DNA of 64,000 nt, taken from assembly GCA_016794785.1 (NCBI GenBank), contig JAEUHC010000027.1, positions 496,001 through 560,000 of the forward strand. The letters are read 5' to 3'. Origin of the DNA: Opitutaceae bacterium (GTDB taxonomy: Bacteria > Verrucomicrobiota > Verrucomicrobiia > Opitutales > Opitutaceae). The notes beneath the pieces are model-generated. The model searched no databases. It had not been told where the DNA came from and saw nothing but the letters and a program-made list of their open reading frames with translations. Shown here one piece after another: positions 8,869-17,135 of the stretch. Within the stretch, counting starts at the first letter, position 1, and each line of letters starts with the position of its first letter. A program made the translations under genes and the position numbers.

Positions 8869-9879
8869 TCAAGGCAACGCCGTTGCGGCGGGGAGAAACT
8901 CGGTTGTCACCACCGTGGCTAGCGGCACGGCAGCATCGAGAATCCTGAGCGCGAGCAACTCGTCCATCACCGCGGCCATGCGGGCGGGCGAGACGAGCCC
9001 GACGCCGTCCCCGCGCGCCGGATCGCCGTGCACGATGCGGCGCGCGACGAGTTCGCGGCGCGAGAAGGCGAGCAGCTCCGGCGTCATCTGGGCGTTGCGC
9101 GCGAGAATCAGCGCGTCGGCCGGCGCCGGATCGCCCTCGAGGTAGTCGCGCCAGCCCCGAATCGAGGCGGCCAAAAATGCGCGGATCATTTCGGGAGCGG
9201 TGCGTGTGAGTTCGCGGCGGGTGAAGATCGTGTGCTGGCAGTCGTAGCCGGAATCGGCAAACGGCAGCGTGCGCACCTCGCGGCCGTGCCGGCGCGCGAA
9301 GAACGGCTCATTGGTCACCACGCACTGCTGAATCGTGTCAGTCTTGGCGAGAAACTCGCCCAAGCCGTAGGTGTTCTGCCGGCGCGCAATCGTGATGCCG
9401 TGCTTCTTTTCGAGGAAGGGAAACCACGCCATGCCGACGTTGCCGATGACCGCGCGGCCGTCGAGGTCGCGAAACTCCTTCACCGGGCTGCCCGCGTGCA
9501 CCATCAGCGCCATCGGATCATGCTGCATCGAGGCGCCGACGGCGATGAGCGGCATGCCCCGCGCCGCGGCGAGGATGAGATCATCGCTGCGTTGCAGGCC
9601 GAAGTCGGCGTCGCCGCGCGCGACCTTGAGCTTGATGCCGGAGCCCGGGCCGCCGGCCCAAATCACAACCTCAAGCCCGGCCTCCGCGTAGAAGCCGCGC
9701 GCGAGCGCCTGATAGAAGCCGCCGTGCTCGGCTTGCGGGAACCAATCGGTCTGCAGGACGACCTTGCGCGGCGCGGCCACCGTTCCGATCGGCGGCTGGG
9801 TGCGCTCGGAGCGACCGCAACCCGTCGTCGCGGTGAGCGCGACGAAGAGGAACAGCAGAGCAGAGGCGAGACGTGGCAT
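8869..9879 (-). CDS. ABC transporter substrate-binding protein, NMT1/THI5-like
   Basis: Periplasmic solute-binding protein of the NMT1/THI5/SsuA type, 336 residues. A hydrophobic export signal is followed by a Cys (about residue 21, ATTGCGRS) that could be lipidated, though the box is weak. The mature part begins KVVLQTDWFPQAEHGGFYQALARG, the hallmark of pyrimidine, sulfonate and nitrate binders, with GLEVVIWAGGPGSGIKL next. This subgroup includes ThiY, which binds formylaminopyrimidine thiamine precursors. No permease or ATPase gene is adjacent, so it is an orphan component here. I chose the ATG at 9879 over a TTG at 9888. It is divergent from an amidase gene. Confidence 0.85.
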   Translation of the reverse strand: MPRLASALLFLFVALTATTGCGRSERTQPPIGTVAAPRKVVLQTDWFPQAEHGGFYQALARGFYAEAGLEVVIWAGGPGSGIKLKVARGDADFGLQRSDDLILAAARGMPLIAVGASMQHDPMALMVHAGSPVKEFRDLDGRAVIGNVGMAWFPFLEKKHGITIARRQNTYGLGEFLAKTDTIQQCVVTNEPFFARRHGREVRTLPFADSGYDCQHTIFTRRELTRTAPEMIRAFLAASIRGWRDYLEGDPAPADALILARNAQMTPELLAFSRRELVARRIVHGDPARGDGVGLVSPARMAAVMDELLALRILDAAVPLATVVTTEFLPAATALP

Positions 9880-9966
9880 GGCGGGCAACAGACCGTGACC
9901 ACGCCAGCCCGGCGAGCAACATCAGCCCGGGATTGCGTCATATCCCCCGGGGCGGAGACTCGCGCC

Positions 9967-11217
9967 ATGTCGATTCGCGATTGGCAAAAACTCTCCCCGT
10001 CCGCCGCCGCCCGCGAAGTCCACCGCCGTGCCCGGGCAAACGTGTCGGCGGAACAGCAGCGGGCCATCTTCGCGTGGCTGCGCCCCGAGGCGGAACTCGC
10101 CACGGCCCTCGACGCTTCGCCGCCGAACGCCCCCCTCGCCCGCACGCCCTACCTCGCCAAGGATCTCTTCGATGTCGCGGGCGTGCCCACCCGCGCCGGT
10201 TCCACTTTTTTGCCGGAGCTGCGACCCACGCCGTCCCATGACGGCGCGCTCGTCGCCGCGCTCGCGCAGCGCGGCGCGGTGGTCGCAGGCAAGACGCACA
10301 TGCACGAGTTTGCCTACGGCATCACCGGCGAGAATCCCCATTACGGCGATTGCGAGCATCCTCGCTTTCCCGGGCGCACGACCGGCGGTTCGAGCAGCGG
10401 CTCCGCGGCCGCGGTGGCCGCGGGCATCGTGCCGCTCGCGCTCGGCAGCGACACGGGCGGCTCGGTGCGCGTGCCGGCGGCGTATTGCGGGCTCTTCGGA
10501 TTCCGGCTCACCCCGCGCGATGCGTGGGTGAGTGATGCGATTCCGCTTTCCCCGAGCTACGACACCGCGGGCTGGTTCACCGCCTCAGCGGCCGAGCTGA
10601 AACTCGTCAACGACGCGTTGCTCGGGCCCGCCACGCCCCTCGCGCGGGAGCCGCGCGGATGCTACCTTGAGATGCCCGGGCTCAACCCGGATGTCGCCGA
10701 CGCTTGCCGCGCGGCGGCGGCGAGCATCGCCGCTCCCGCCACGCGCGACGTGGCCGAACCCTTGCTGCGCGGTTTCGCGCGGAGCGTCGAGACCTACAAC
10801 ACCACGGTGGCCCTCGAAGCGTGGGACTACCACCGCCCCTGGGCCGAGCGTTACCGCGAGCGCTACAGCTCGGGAGTCTGGCAGCGACTCACGCGGGCAC
10901 ACACCATCACTGAAGCGCAACGCGCGGCGGCCGCCCAGGACACCCTCGCGCTTCGTGCGCTCTGGGCGGAGTATTTCCGAACCCATGATTTCCTGATCTT
11001 GGCGGCCTCGCCCACCGCGGCCCCGACCAAAGCCGAAAGCACCCTCGAACACCGCATGCGCATCCTCGCGCTCACCGCGCCCGCCAGCATCGGCGGCTTG
11101 CCCGCGCTCACCGTGCCGGTGCCGCTACCCTCGGGGCTCACAACCGGTTTGCAGATTATCGTGCCGGAGCCGCGGAGTCCGGTGGTAAATTGGGCACTGG
11201 CAAAATGTGCGCCGTGA
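9967..11217 (+). CDS. Amidase (amidase-signature family)
   Basis: A 416-residue amidase-signature hydrolase that cleaves a C-N amide bond. The Ser-cisSer-Lys triad can be seen: Lys65 in PYLAKDLFD, the Gly/Ser-rich block TTGGSSSGSAAAVAAG (138-153) with the cis-Ser, and nucleophile Ser166 in GSDTGGSVRVPAAYCGL. The start is the ATG at 9967; the open frame extends much further upstream but only antisense to the binding-protein gene. Length fits stand-alone amidases rather than GatA, which is longer. Its divergent partner is a THI5-like binding protein, so an imported amide could be its substrate, but that is inference. Confidence 0.9.
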   Translation: MSIRDWQKLSPSAAAREVHRRARANVSAEQQRAIFAWLRPEAELATALDASPPNAPLARTPYLAKDLFDVAGVPTRAGSTFLPELRPTPSHDGALVAALAQRGAVVAGKTHMHEFAYGITGENPHYGDCEHPRFPGRTTGGSSSGSAAAVAAGIVPLALGSDTGGSVRVPAAYCGLFGFRLTPRDAWVSDAIPLSPSYDTAGWFTASAAELKLVNDALLGPATPLAREPRGCYLEMPGLNPDVADACRAAAASIAAPATRDVAEPLLRGFARSVETYNTTVALEAWDYHRPWAERYRERYSSGVWQRLTRAHTITEAQRAAAAQDTLALRALWAEYFRTHDFLILAASPTAAPTKAESTLEHRMRILALTAPASIGGLPALTVPVPLPSGLTTGLQIIVPEPRSPVVNWALAKCAP

Positions 11218-11238
11218 AAGAGCGGGACATCGCCGCTT

Positions 11239-11315
11239 TGTAGCCCGCCTCGTGAGAGGCGGGACTGTATGCCGCTACAACTCCCGTTGGTCCCTGCTCT
11301 CACGAGCAGGGCTAC
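11239..11315. repeat. GTAG...CTAC palindromic repeat (REPIN-like)
   Basis: An intergenic palindromic element beginning GTAGCCCGCCTCGTGAGAGG and ending with AGCAGGGCTAC. It consists of two imperfect hairpins with inverted GTAG/CTAC ends, the organisation of REP doublets. It lies between the amidase and the convergent amidohydrolase gene, where it may also end transcription. Confidence 0.65.
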
Positions 11316-11328
11316 GCGAGCAAGCGCG

Positions 11329-12198
11329 CTACAGTCGCAACACCCGCCGCACGTTTTCACCCATGACGGCATCGCCCGGTTTTGCCCCCTGCGCCTCGGC
11401 CACAAAGCGCGCCATGTTTGGCTGCGCATCGAGCCTGGGATAGAGGGTGAGCGGAAAATCCGATCCGAAGAGCACGCGCTCACGCGGCACGGCGTCGAGG
11501 AAACGCGCCCACACACCCGCATCGTAGAGCAGCGGTGAAGCCGCGGTGTCGTAGAAAACATTGTCCAGCTCCCTCGCGCCTGCATCGACCAGCGGTAGGA
11601 GCCCGCCCCAATGCGCGAGCACGAACGTCGTCCGCGGCCACGTGCGCGCGAGTCGTGTGAAATCAGCGAGCGGTGTCTCGACGCGCCCGGGATAGGGCCG
11701 GCTCGCGGGGTCGGTCACGTGCAGGTTCACCGGCATCCGCAGTTCGCCGGCGAGCGCGAGCACGGCGCTGAAGACCGGATCGTCGATCGCGTGGCTTTGG
11801 GAGTGCGGCGAAAGTTCGCCGAGGCCGACTAAGCCCTCTGCGTGGGCGCGGCGAATCTCGGCCATGGTCGCGTCAAGCCCGCCGGCGGGGTGCACCGTGG
11901 CAAATGCCGACAGCCGGTCCGGGTGCGCCCGGACGCATTCCGCATAGAAGCGATTCTGGCCCGCGCAGGTCGCGGCCTTTTCCCAATACCAGCCGAGCAA
12001 CACCGCGCGCGCCACGCCCGCGGCATCCATGTCGCGCAAGAGTTCCTCGACCGACGGAAAGGTCTGCACCGCGCGCCCGTCGCGCCGGGTGCGCGTGCAG
12101 AGCGTGGCCCAGTGCGATTCGCCGGCCGCCCGCGCCCACCCCGCCGGATCACGCGCGACCTCGGGCGGATAAAGATGCACGTGCGCGTCGATGATCAC
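11329..12198 (-). CDS. Metal-dependent amidohydrolase, TIM-barrel (Amidohydro_2)
   Basis: A 289-residue metal-dependent hydrolase or decarboxylase of the amidohydrolase-2 type. The N-terminal metal motif is IDAHVHLYPP (residues 3-12). Downstream are MPVNLHVTD, FVLAHWGGL with a conserved His, and RVLFGSDFPL with the catalytic Asp. The start codon is GTG. The substrate is unknown; family members act on aromatic carboxylates, lactones and cyclic amides. It is next to the LolC/E-like permease gene on the same strand, with 18 bases between them. Confidence 0.85.
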   Translation of the reverse strand: MIIDAHVHLYPPEVARDPAGWARAAGESHWATLCTRTRRDGRAVQTFPSVEELLRDMDAAGVARAVLLGWYWEKAATCAGQNRFYAECVRAHPDRLSAFATVHPAGGLDATMAEIRRAHAEGLVGLGELSPHSQSHAIDDPVFSAVLALAGELRMPVNLHVTDPASRPYPGRVETPLADFTRLARTWPRTTFVLAHWGGLLPLVDAGARELDNVFYDTAASPLLYDAGVWARFLDAVPRERVLFGSDFPLTLYPRLDAQPNMARFVAEAQGAKPGDAVMGENVRRVLRL

Positions 12199-12216
12199 GG
12201 CAGGTGCAACACGGAC

Positions 12217-13446
12217 CTACTCGCTCCGCAACGCCTCCACCGGCCGCAGCCGGGCCGCGCGCCAAGCGGGGAGGAGGCCGGCGAGGGTCGAGAAGACAAT
12301 CGCCGCCACCGTGGTGAAGATCAGGTCGCTCGCCAGCGTGTGCGCCGGCAAATCGGTGAACTGATAGAACTGCCGCAGCGTGTCCTGCCGGCCCAGCAGG
12401 CTCGCGATGCCGTGGACGATATCATTGCGCACGGCGAGCACGCCGAAGCCGACCCCGACGCCCAGCACCGTCCCCGCTGCGCCGATGACGAAAGCCTGCG
12501 CGCAGAAGCACCAGGCGACCTGCCGCGGCTGCGCGCCCAGCGCCCCGAGCAGGCCAATCTCGCGCGTCTTGCGCACGACGGAGATCAGCAGCGAGCTCAT
12601 CACCGAGAACGCCGCGATGATCACGATGAAGAGCAGCAGGAAAAAATTGATGGTCTTCTCCAGGTTCAGCACCCACAGGAAGCTCTCCCAGCTCTCCATC
12701 CAGGAAAAGGCCTGCGTGTCCGCCGGCAGCACGCGGTTGATGCGGGCCACCGCCTCGGGCTCGCCGAGCCCGGGTTGCAGGCGCACGTTGATGCCATGCA
12801 CGCCCTGGCCGAGGCCATAGAGTTCCTGCGCCGCGCGGAGCGATCCATAGATCGTCGAGCTGTCGAGATGCTGGTGGCCGATCTCGAAGAGGCCGACGAC
12901 GCGGAAGCGCCGGGGCAAAAACACTTCGTCGCTGTTCAGTTTCTCCAGCAGCAAAGGCGAGGCGATCGTGATCGAGTGGCCCAAGCGGACGCCCAGTTGC
13001 TGGGCCAGTTCGCTGCTGAGGATCACGGAGTCGTCATCGAGCTCGCTCAATAGCCCCACGCGCACGAAACGCTGGAGGTTAGCGACCTGCTCGACGGTCT
13101 CCAGATCGATCCCGCGAAAAATCGGGTAGGCCGGGCGGCCTTCGGCCATCACTCCGACCACGCCGGCGACATACGGCGTGGCTGCGACCACACCCGGGAC
13201 ATTGCGGACTTTCGCCATCAAACCGGCGGGATCATTGATCGGCGTGCGCGACTTGATCTGCACCTCACCCTCGGTCTGGACGATCATCTTCCGGAGTTCG
13301 TGGCCGAAGCCGCCCATGACGCTCGTCACAACCACGAGCACCATCACGCCCAGCGCGACGCCGGTCATCGAGATGATCGTGAAGAACGGAAAGCGCCGCC
13401 CACTCGGGAAGAGCTGCTTCAGGGCGAGGTAGAGATACCAAGGCAT
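12217..13446 (-). CDS. ABC transporter permease, LolC/LolE-like (FtsX/MacB fold)
   Basis: Inner-membrane permease of the lipoprotein-release type, 409 residues. It has the LolC/E plan: an N-terminal helix (about 18-45: FPFFTIISMTGVALGVMVLVV), a large periplasmic domain (about 50-260), and three C-terminal helices (about 275-300, 320-350 and 365-395) with the FtsX-type segment TREIGLLGALGAQPRQV. In the Lol system such a protein works with the LolD ATPase to pass lipoproteins to LolA. No lolD gene is adjacent on the downstream side; it may lie elsewhere. It is codirectional with lysS upstream. Confidence 0.9.
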   Translation of the reverse strand: MPWYLYLALKQLFPSGRRFPFFTIISMTGVALGVMVLVVVTSVMGGFGHELRKMIVQTEGEVQIKSRTPINDPAGLMAKVRNVPGVVAATPYVAGVVGVMAEGRPAYPIFRGIDLETVEQVANLQRFVRVGLLSELDDDSVILSSELAQQLGVRLGHSITIASPLLLEKLNSDEVFLPRRFRVVGLFEIGHQHLDSSTIYGSLRAAQELYGLGQGVHGINVRLQPGLGEPEAVARINRVLPADTQAFSWMESWESFLWVLNLEKTINFFLLLFIVIIAAFSVMSSLLISVVRKTREIGLLGALGAQPRQVAWCFCAQAFVIGAAGTVLGVGVGFGVLAVRNDIVHGIASLLGRQDTLRQFYQFTDLPAHTLASDLIFTTVAAIVFSTLAGLLPAWRAARLRPVEALRSE

Positions 13447-13450
13447 GGGC

Positions 13451-13527
13451 GGGCAAAGAAGAAACCGGTGAAAATGAGAAAGAGGAAACGGAACCCGGTT
13501 TCCGAGTTTCTTCTTTCAACTTTGCCC
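13451..13527 (-). terminator. Nested inverted repeats after lysS
   Basis: The gap between lysS and the downstream permease gene holds several inverted repeats: AAAGAAGAAAC (13455-13465) with GTTTCTTCTTT (13506-13516), GAAACCGG (13461-13468) with CCGGTTTC (13495-13502), and GGGCAAAG with CTTTGCCC at the outer edges. They could form a long stem or alternatives. A terminator or attenuator is possible; no run of T was convincing. Confidence 0.4.
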
Positions 13528-15011
13528 TACGCCCCCGGCCGGAGCTGCGGAAACAGGATCACGTCGCGGATGCTTTCCGCTCCGGTGAGCAAAATGCACA
13601 GGCGGTCGATGCCCACGCCCATGCCGCCGGCGGGCGGCATGCCGTGCTCGAGGGCGAGGAGGAAGTCGTGATCGATGTTCTGCTTCTCCTCGCCGGCCTG
13701 CGCCTCGAACATCTGCCGCTGCACGTCGGGATCGTTCTGCTCCGAGTAGGCGGGCGCGACCTCCATGCCGCCGATGGTCAGTTCGAAGACGTCGATCGTC
13801 GTCGGGTCGTCCGCGGTGATCTTGGCGAGCGGACAGAGTTCCTTGGGCAGGTGCGTCACGAAAGTCGGCTGGATGAGCGTCGGCTCGATTTGCTTCGAGA
13901 AAATCTCATTGGTGATCTCGAACTCCTCCCACGCTGGATTGATGCTCAGGCCCATCGCCTCAGCCTTCACGATCTTGTCGGCCTTGCTGCGAGCGAACCA
14001 ATCGGCGTCGCCGGTGGCGGTGCGGATGAGGTCCTTGTATTTCACCTCGCGCCACTCGCCGCCGAAGTCGATCTCCTGGCCGCTCTGGGCGTGCTTGATC
14101 TTGAGCGAGCCGTCGGCGGGTTTGATCACGTCGCGCACGAGCGTCGTCAGCATGTCACGGATGAGGGTCATCATGCCGCGGTAATCGCTGTAGGCTTGGT
14201 AAACTTCGAGCATGGTGAACTCGGGGTTGTGGCGGCGCGACACGCCCTCGTTGCGGAAGATGCGGCCGATCTCGAAGACGCGGTCGAAGCCGCCCACGAG
14301 CATGCGCTTCAGGCGCAGCTCCGTCGCGATGCGGAGGACGAAGTCGGCGTTGAGCGCGTTGTGGTGCGTCTTGAAAGGCCGCGCCGCCGCGCCGCCGGCC
14401 GTCGCCTCGAGCACGGGGGTCTCGACCTCGAGAAAGCTCCGGGCCTCGAGGAACCGCCGGATGTGCGAGACGATGTGCGACCGCGTCATGAGCCGCGCGC
14501 GCGACTCGGCGTTCATGATCACGTCGAGGTAGCGCTGGCGGTAGATGATCTCGGGATCGCTGAGGCCGTGGAACTTCTCCGGCAGCGGGCGCAGCGCCTT
14601 GCTCACGAGCGTAAAGGAATCCACGCGCACGGTGATCTCGCCGGTCTTGGTTTTGAAGAGCGCGCCGGTGACACCGATGATGTCGCCGAGATCGAGCGAT
14701 TTCTTGAAGACGCCGTAGCGCTCCTCGCCGAGCACGTCCTTGCGGAAATAGAGCTGAATCGGCCCTTGCTGGTCCTGGATCTTCACGAACGAGCTGCCGC
14801 CTTGCACGCGGAAGGTCACGAGCCGGCCGGCGACCGTCACGGGCTGCGCGTAGTCCTGGCCCTCGACGTAGAGCGCCTTGGCGTCGGCAGAGAAATGCGT
14901 GGGCGTGACGTTGGCGCGGAAGGGATCGAAGCCCCCGGCCCGCAGTTCGGCGAGCTTGGCGCGCCGGACGGCATGTTGGTCGTGGGAGATATCGTGAGGT
15001 TGGTCGCTCAT
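13527..15011 (-). CDS. lysS: Lysyl-tRNA synthetase (class II)
   Basis: Class II lysyl-tRNA synthetase, 494 residues, charging tRNA-Lys. An N-terminal OB-fold anticodon-binding domain (about 50-160, VTVAGRLVTFRVQGGSSFVKIQD) is followed by the catalytic core with motif 2 (FEIGRIFRNEGVSRRHNPEF) and motif 3 at the C-terminus (GMPPAGGMGVGIDRL). The start is the ATG at 15011, where the family N-terminus begins (MSDQPHDISHDQHAVRRAKL); the frame stays open upstream but without native-looking sequence. It lies 128 bases downstream of the caspase gene on the same strand. Confidence 0.96.
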   Translation of the reverse strand: MSDQPHDISHDQHAVRRAKLAELRAGGFDPFRANVTPTHFSADAKALYVEGQDYAQPVTVAGRLVTFRVQGGSSFVKIQDQQGPIQLYFRKDVLGEERYGVFKKSLDLGDIIGVTGALFKTKTGEITVRVDSFTLVSKALRPLPEKFHGLSDPEIIYRQRYLDVIMNAESRARLMTRSHIVSHIRRFLEARSFLEVETPVLEATAGGAAARPFKTHHNALNADFVLRIATELRLKRMLVGGFDRVFEIGRIFRNEGVSRRHNPEFTMLEVYQAYSDYRGMMTLIRDMLTTLVRDVIKPADGSLKIKHAQSGQEIDFGGEWREVKYKDLIRTATGDADWFARSKADKIVKAEAMGLSINPAWEEFEITNEIFSKQIEPTLIQPTFVTHLPKELCPLAKITADDPTTIDVFELTIGGMEVAPAYSEQNDPDVQRQMFEAQAGEEKQNIDHDFLLALEHGMPPAGGMGVGIDRLCILLTGAESIRDVILFPQLRPGA

Positions 15012-15139
15012 GGGACGGAACCGGGCACCGTGGCGCGCGCGCCCCCGCGGGGCAAACGGAAACTCGGGGATACCATGCGGAGCGGGCAGGAACGCTTCGC
15101 TCGCGCTCCCCGCGGGCAACGTGAAGACGTGCTCCAGCC

Positions 15140-16579
15140 TCAGCCGGCGAAACCCGCAAACCACGGGCTCTGGCGCATGAACATCACGTGGGCCATCTGG
15201 CCGCCGACCATGAGGGAGGCGTTGAGCACGTTGCCCTGAATCCCCAGCTGGCCGGTGTAGGGGCCGGCCACCGAATTCACGCCCTGCACGTGCGCCGCGC
15301 CGTGCTGCACCTGAATCGTCCCCTGCCCGACTTTCAGACCGACGAGGTTGAAGTCGTGCAGCACAAGCGCGCCGCCTTCGAGCCGGATGCGAATCGCGCC
15401 AGCGTTGTTCATCCACCACCCTTGCAGCGCTTGCACGAACGCAGCGTCGTGGTTGGGCGGGGGCGGAGGGTTGGGCGGTTGGGGCCGGAGCGGCGGCGGC
15501 GCCGTCGGCTCGGCGACGTGCAGAAACACCCGGACGACCTTCGGCGCGGCCACACCGGAGCAATCGCGCACGGTGATTTTGCCGCGGTGCCGGCCGGACT
15601 TGGCCGTGTCGAGTGTGACGTGAAGGCGATCCGCCTGACGCTCGGCCTTGATCCATGGCTCCTCGGTTTCGCACAGCCAGTCGAGCCGGCCGCCGCCGGT
15701 GTTGTGGACGTCGATGCGCTCGACCGGGAGCTTCTCACCGGCATGCACATCACGGAACTCGAGGTTCGTCTCGGAAAGTTCGATCACTGGGCGGGCATGC
15801 TCAGGCGGCAGCGCCTCCGGGGCAGGGACGGCGCGGCCTTTTGTTCCAGCGACCGCGGTGCGAGCGATGGCGGCCTCGCCGAAGGTCTTGTCCATGGACC
15901 ACTGCACGGTCTGCTTGGTCGCATCGCGCACGCGCGGCTGGACATATTTGAATATCTCGCTCGTTAGGACGACGCCGTCGCCATCGGCATCCACCGCGCC
16001 GTTGGTGAGCGCCTCGGCGAGCACCTGCGTGAACGCGCTCGCGGTGCCGGGGCGCATCGCATCCTTGCTCAGCTCGTGGCTGGCGCAGGCGGTGATGAGG
16101 CAGCGGCCGGAGCCCTCGACGAGGTGCTGGCCCATCTGGCCGCCCTTGAACCCGCCGCTCCGGCAGCAATCGAGCACGAAGATGTATTTCTGCGCGAGCG
16201 ATTCGCCGGCAATGAGGTTGATCGTCTGGTCGGGGATAGCCGTGGAGCCGAGGCGGTCGCTGCGCGTGTCGCGCACGCAGAGGTAGAGGTTCTCCTGCTT
16301 GTCGGTCCAGCCGTGGCCGGAATAGTAGAACAGGAGGTGGTCGCCGGCGGTGGCGTCGCGGAAAAACTGATCGATGGCGTCGAGCACCTCGCGCTGCGTG
16401 CCGTCGAGGATCTGGCGCACGTTGTCCTGGGCGAAGAGGCCGGTCTCGGCATGCGTGAGCGCAGCGAACAGCAGCGGCAGATCCGTGGCCGGGCCGTGCA
16501 GGGGGGTGAGTGTGTGCGGATCCTGATCGAAGCTGCCGTTGCCGATCAGCAGGGCCTTGTAGCGGGGATCGGCGGGCAT
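15140..16579 (-). CDS. Caspase-like peptidase (Peptidase C14) with C-terminal domains
   Basis: A 479-residue predicted effector protease. Residues 7-230 form a caspase/metacaspase-type domain with the catalytic His89 in LLFYYSGHGW and the Cys in FVLDCCRSGG (Cys139 by comparison with metacaspase DxCxSG). A linker rich in Ala/Pro leads to an Ig-like beta domain (about 260-355, with VERIDVHNTGGGRLDW), resembling bacterial BACON-type modules. A proline-rich hinge (about 362-382) and a C-terminal beta-rich module follow. There is no signal peptide, so it is probably cytoplasmic. The gene follows an EACC1-like gene by 13 bases, the pattern of bacterial conflict systems in which a caspase causes cell damage on activation. 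The trigger and target are unknown. Confidence 0.88.
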   Translation of the reverse strand: MPADPRYKALLIGNGSFDQDPHTLTPLHGPATDLPLLFAALTHAETGLFAQDNVRQILDGTQREVLDAIDQFFRDATAGDHLLFYYSGHGWTDKQENLYLCVRDTRSDRLGSTAIPDQTINLIAGESLAQKYIFVLDCCRSGGFKGGQMGQHLVEGSGRCLITACASHELSKDAMRPGTASAFTQVLAEALTNGAVDADGDGVVLTSEIFKYVQPRVRDATKQTVQWSMDKTFGEAAIARTAVAGTKGRAVPAPEALPPEHARPVIELSETNLEFRDVHAGEKLPVERIDVHNTGGGRLDWLCETEEPWIKAERQADRLHVTLDTAKSGRHRGKITVRDCSGVAAPKVVRVFLHVAEPTAPPPLRPQPPNPPPPPNHDAAFVQALQGWWMNNAGAIRIRLEGGALVLHDFNLVGLKVGQGTIQVQHGAAHVQGVNSVAGPYTGQLGIQGNVLNASLMVGGQMAHVMFMRQSPWFAGFAG

Positions 16580-16592
16580 GGCGGCGGACGCT

Positions 16593-16973
16593 TTATTTCA
16601 GCGCGCCCTTGAGCGCCTGGCGGATGGTCGCCTCGTCGATATTTTTTCCGGTGAGCTTCAACTTCACCTTCTTCCCGGCGATCACGCCCTCGATCTCGAT
16701 GGAGCGATCGGCGGAGCGGGTGAGCCACGAGCGGAAAACCGTAACCGCGCCCGCGATCGCGCCGGAGGTGCCGAGAGCGAGGATGATGTCCTCGATGCCG
16801 CCCTTGGTGCCATCGACCGGCGTGGACTCGCGTCGCACCTCGGCGCCGTTGCGCTGCAAGTCGGCGAGCAGGCTCGAGACCTGCGCGCGCCAGCGCTGAT
16901 CGCCGGCTGGCAGGGCATCGCTGGTGGCGACGAGCTTGAACGTGGCCGATTCGGGCGGAACGGAGTCGGGCAT
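16593..16973 (-). CDS. EACC1-like effector-associated small protein
   Basis: A 126-residue protein that resembles the effector-associated constant component 1 (EACC1) family. It has an N-terminal alpha/beta half (WRAQVSSLLADLQRNGAEVR), a Gly-rich hydrophobic helix at about residues 60-84 (IILALGTSGAIAGAVTVF) and a C-terminal beta hairpin (RSIEIEGVIAGKKVKLKLTG). In described systems EACC1 accompanies peptidase or other effectors in NTP-dependent conflict modules. Here it lies 13 bases upstream of a caspase gene in the same operon. The ATG at 16973 fits the domain; upstream in-frame codons overlap a palindromic repeat. Assignment rests on motif memory, not a search. Confidence 0.7.
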   Translation of the reverse strand: MPDSVPPESATFKLVATSDALPAGDQRWRAQVSSLLADLQRNGAEVRRESTPVDGTKGGIEDIILALGTSGAIAGAVTVFRSWLTRSADRSIEIEGVIAGKKVKLKLTGKNIDEATIRQALKGALK

Positions 16974-17043
16974 GCGCGGACTCAACCGGCGGGGCACGGC
17001 GGTGTAAACCGGGATTTTTCGGGCGCGGGGTTTGTCGTTTGTC

Positions 17044-17126
17044 GTAGCCCGCTTCGTGAGACGCGGGACTTTCGGACCTGCCATCTGCTGGCCTTCCCGC
17101 CTCACACGAGGCGGGCTGCCAAACTA
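17044..17126. repeat. GTAG...CTAC palindromic repeat (REPIN-like)
   Basis: Begins GTAGCCCGCTTCGTGAGACG and ends GGCGGGCTGCCAAACTAC, with two GC-rich inverted halves and a less conserved spacer. It is close in sequence to the element at 11239-11315. It lies between the SASA esterase stop and the EACC1/caspase operon start, so the operon's promoter probably lies between this repeat and 16973. Confidence 0.65.
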
Positions 17127-17135
17127 CGAAACGGG

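Noticed and set aside
9028..9966. Upstream extension of the amidase reading frame
   Set aside because: It runs antisense to the binding-protein gene and has repetitive Arg/Ala content; the amidase fold starts at the ATG at 9967.
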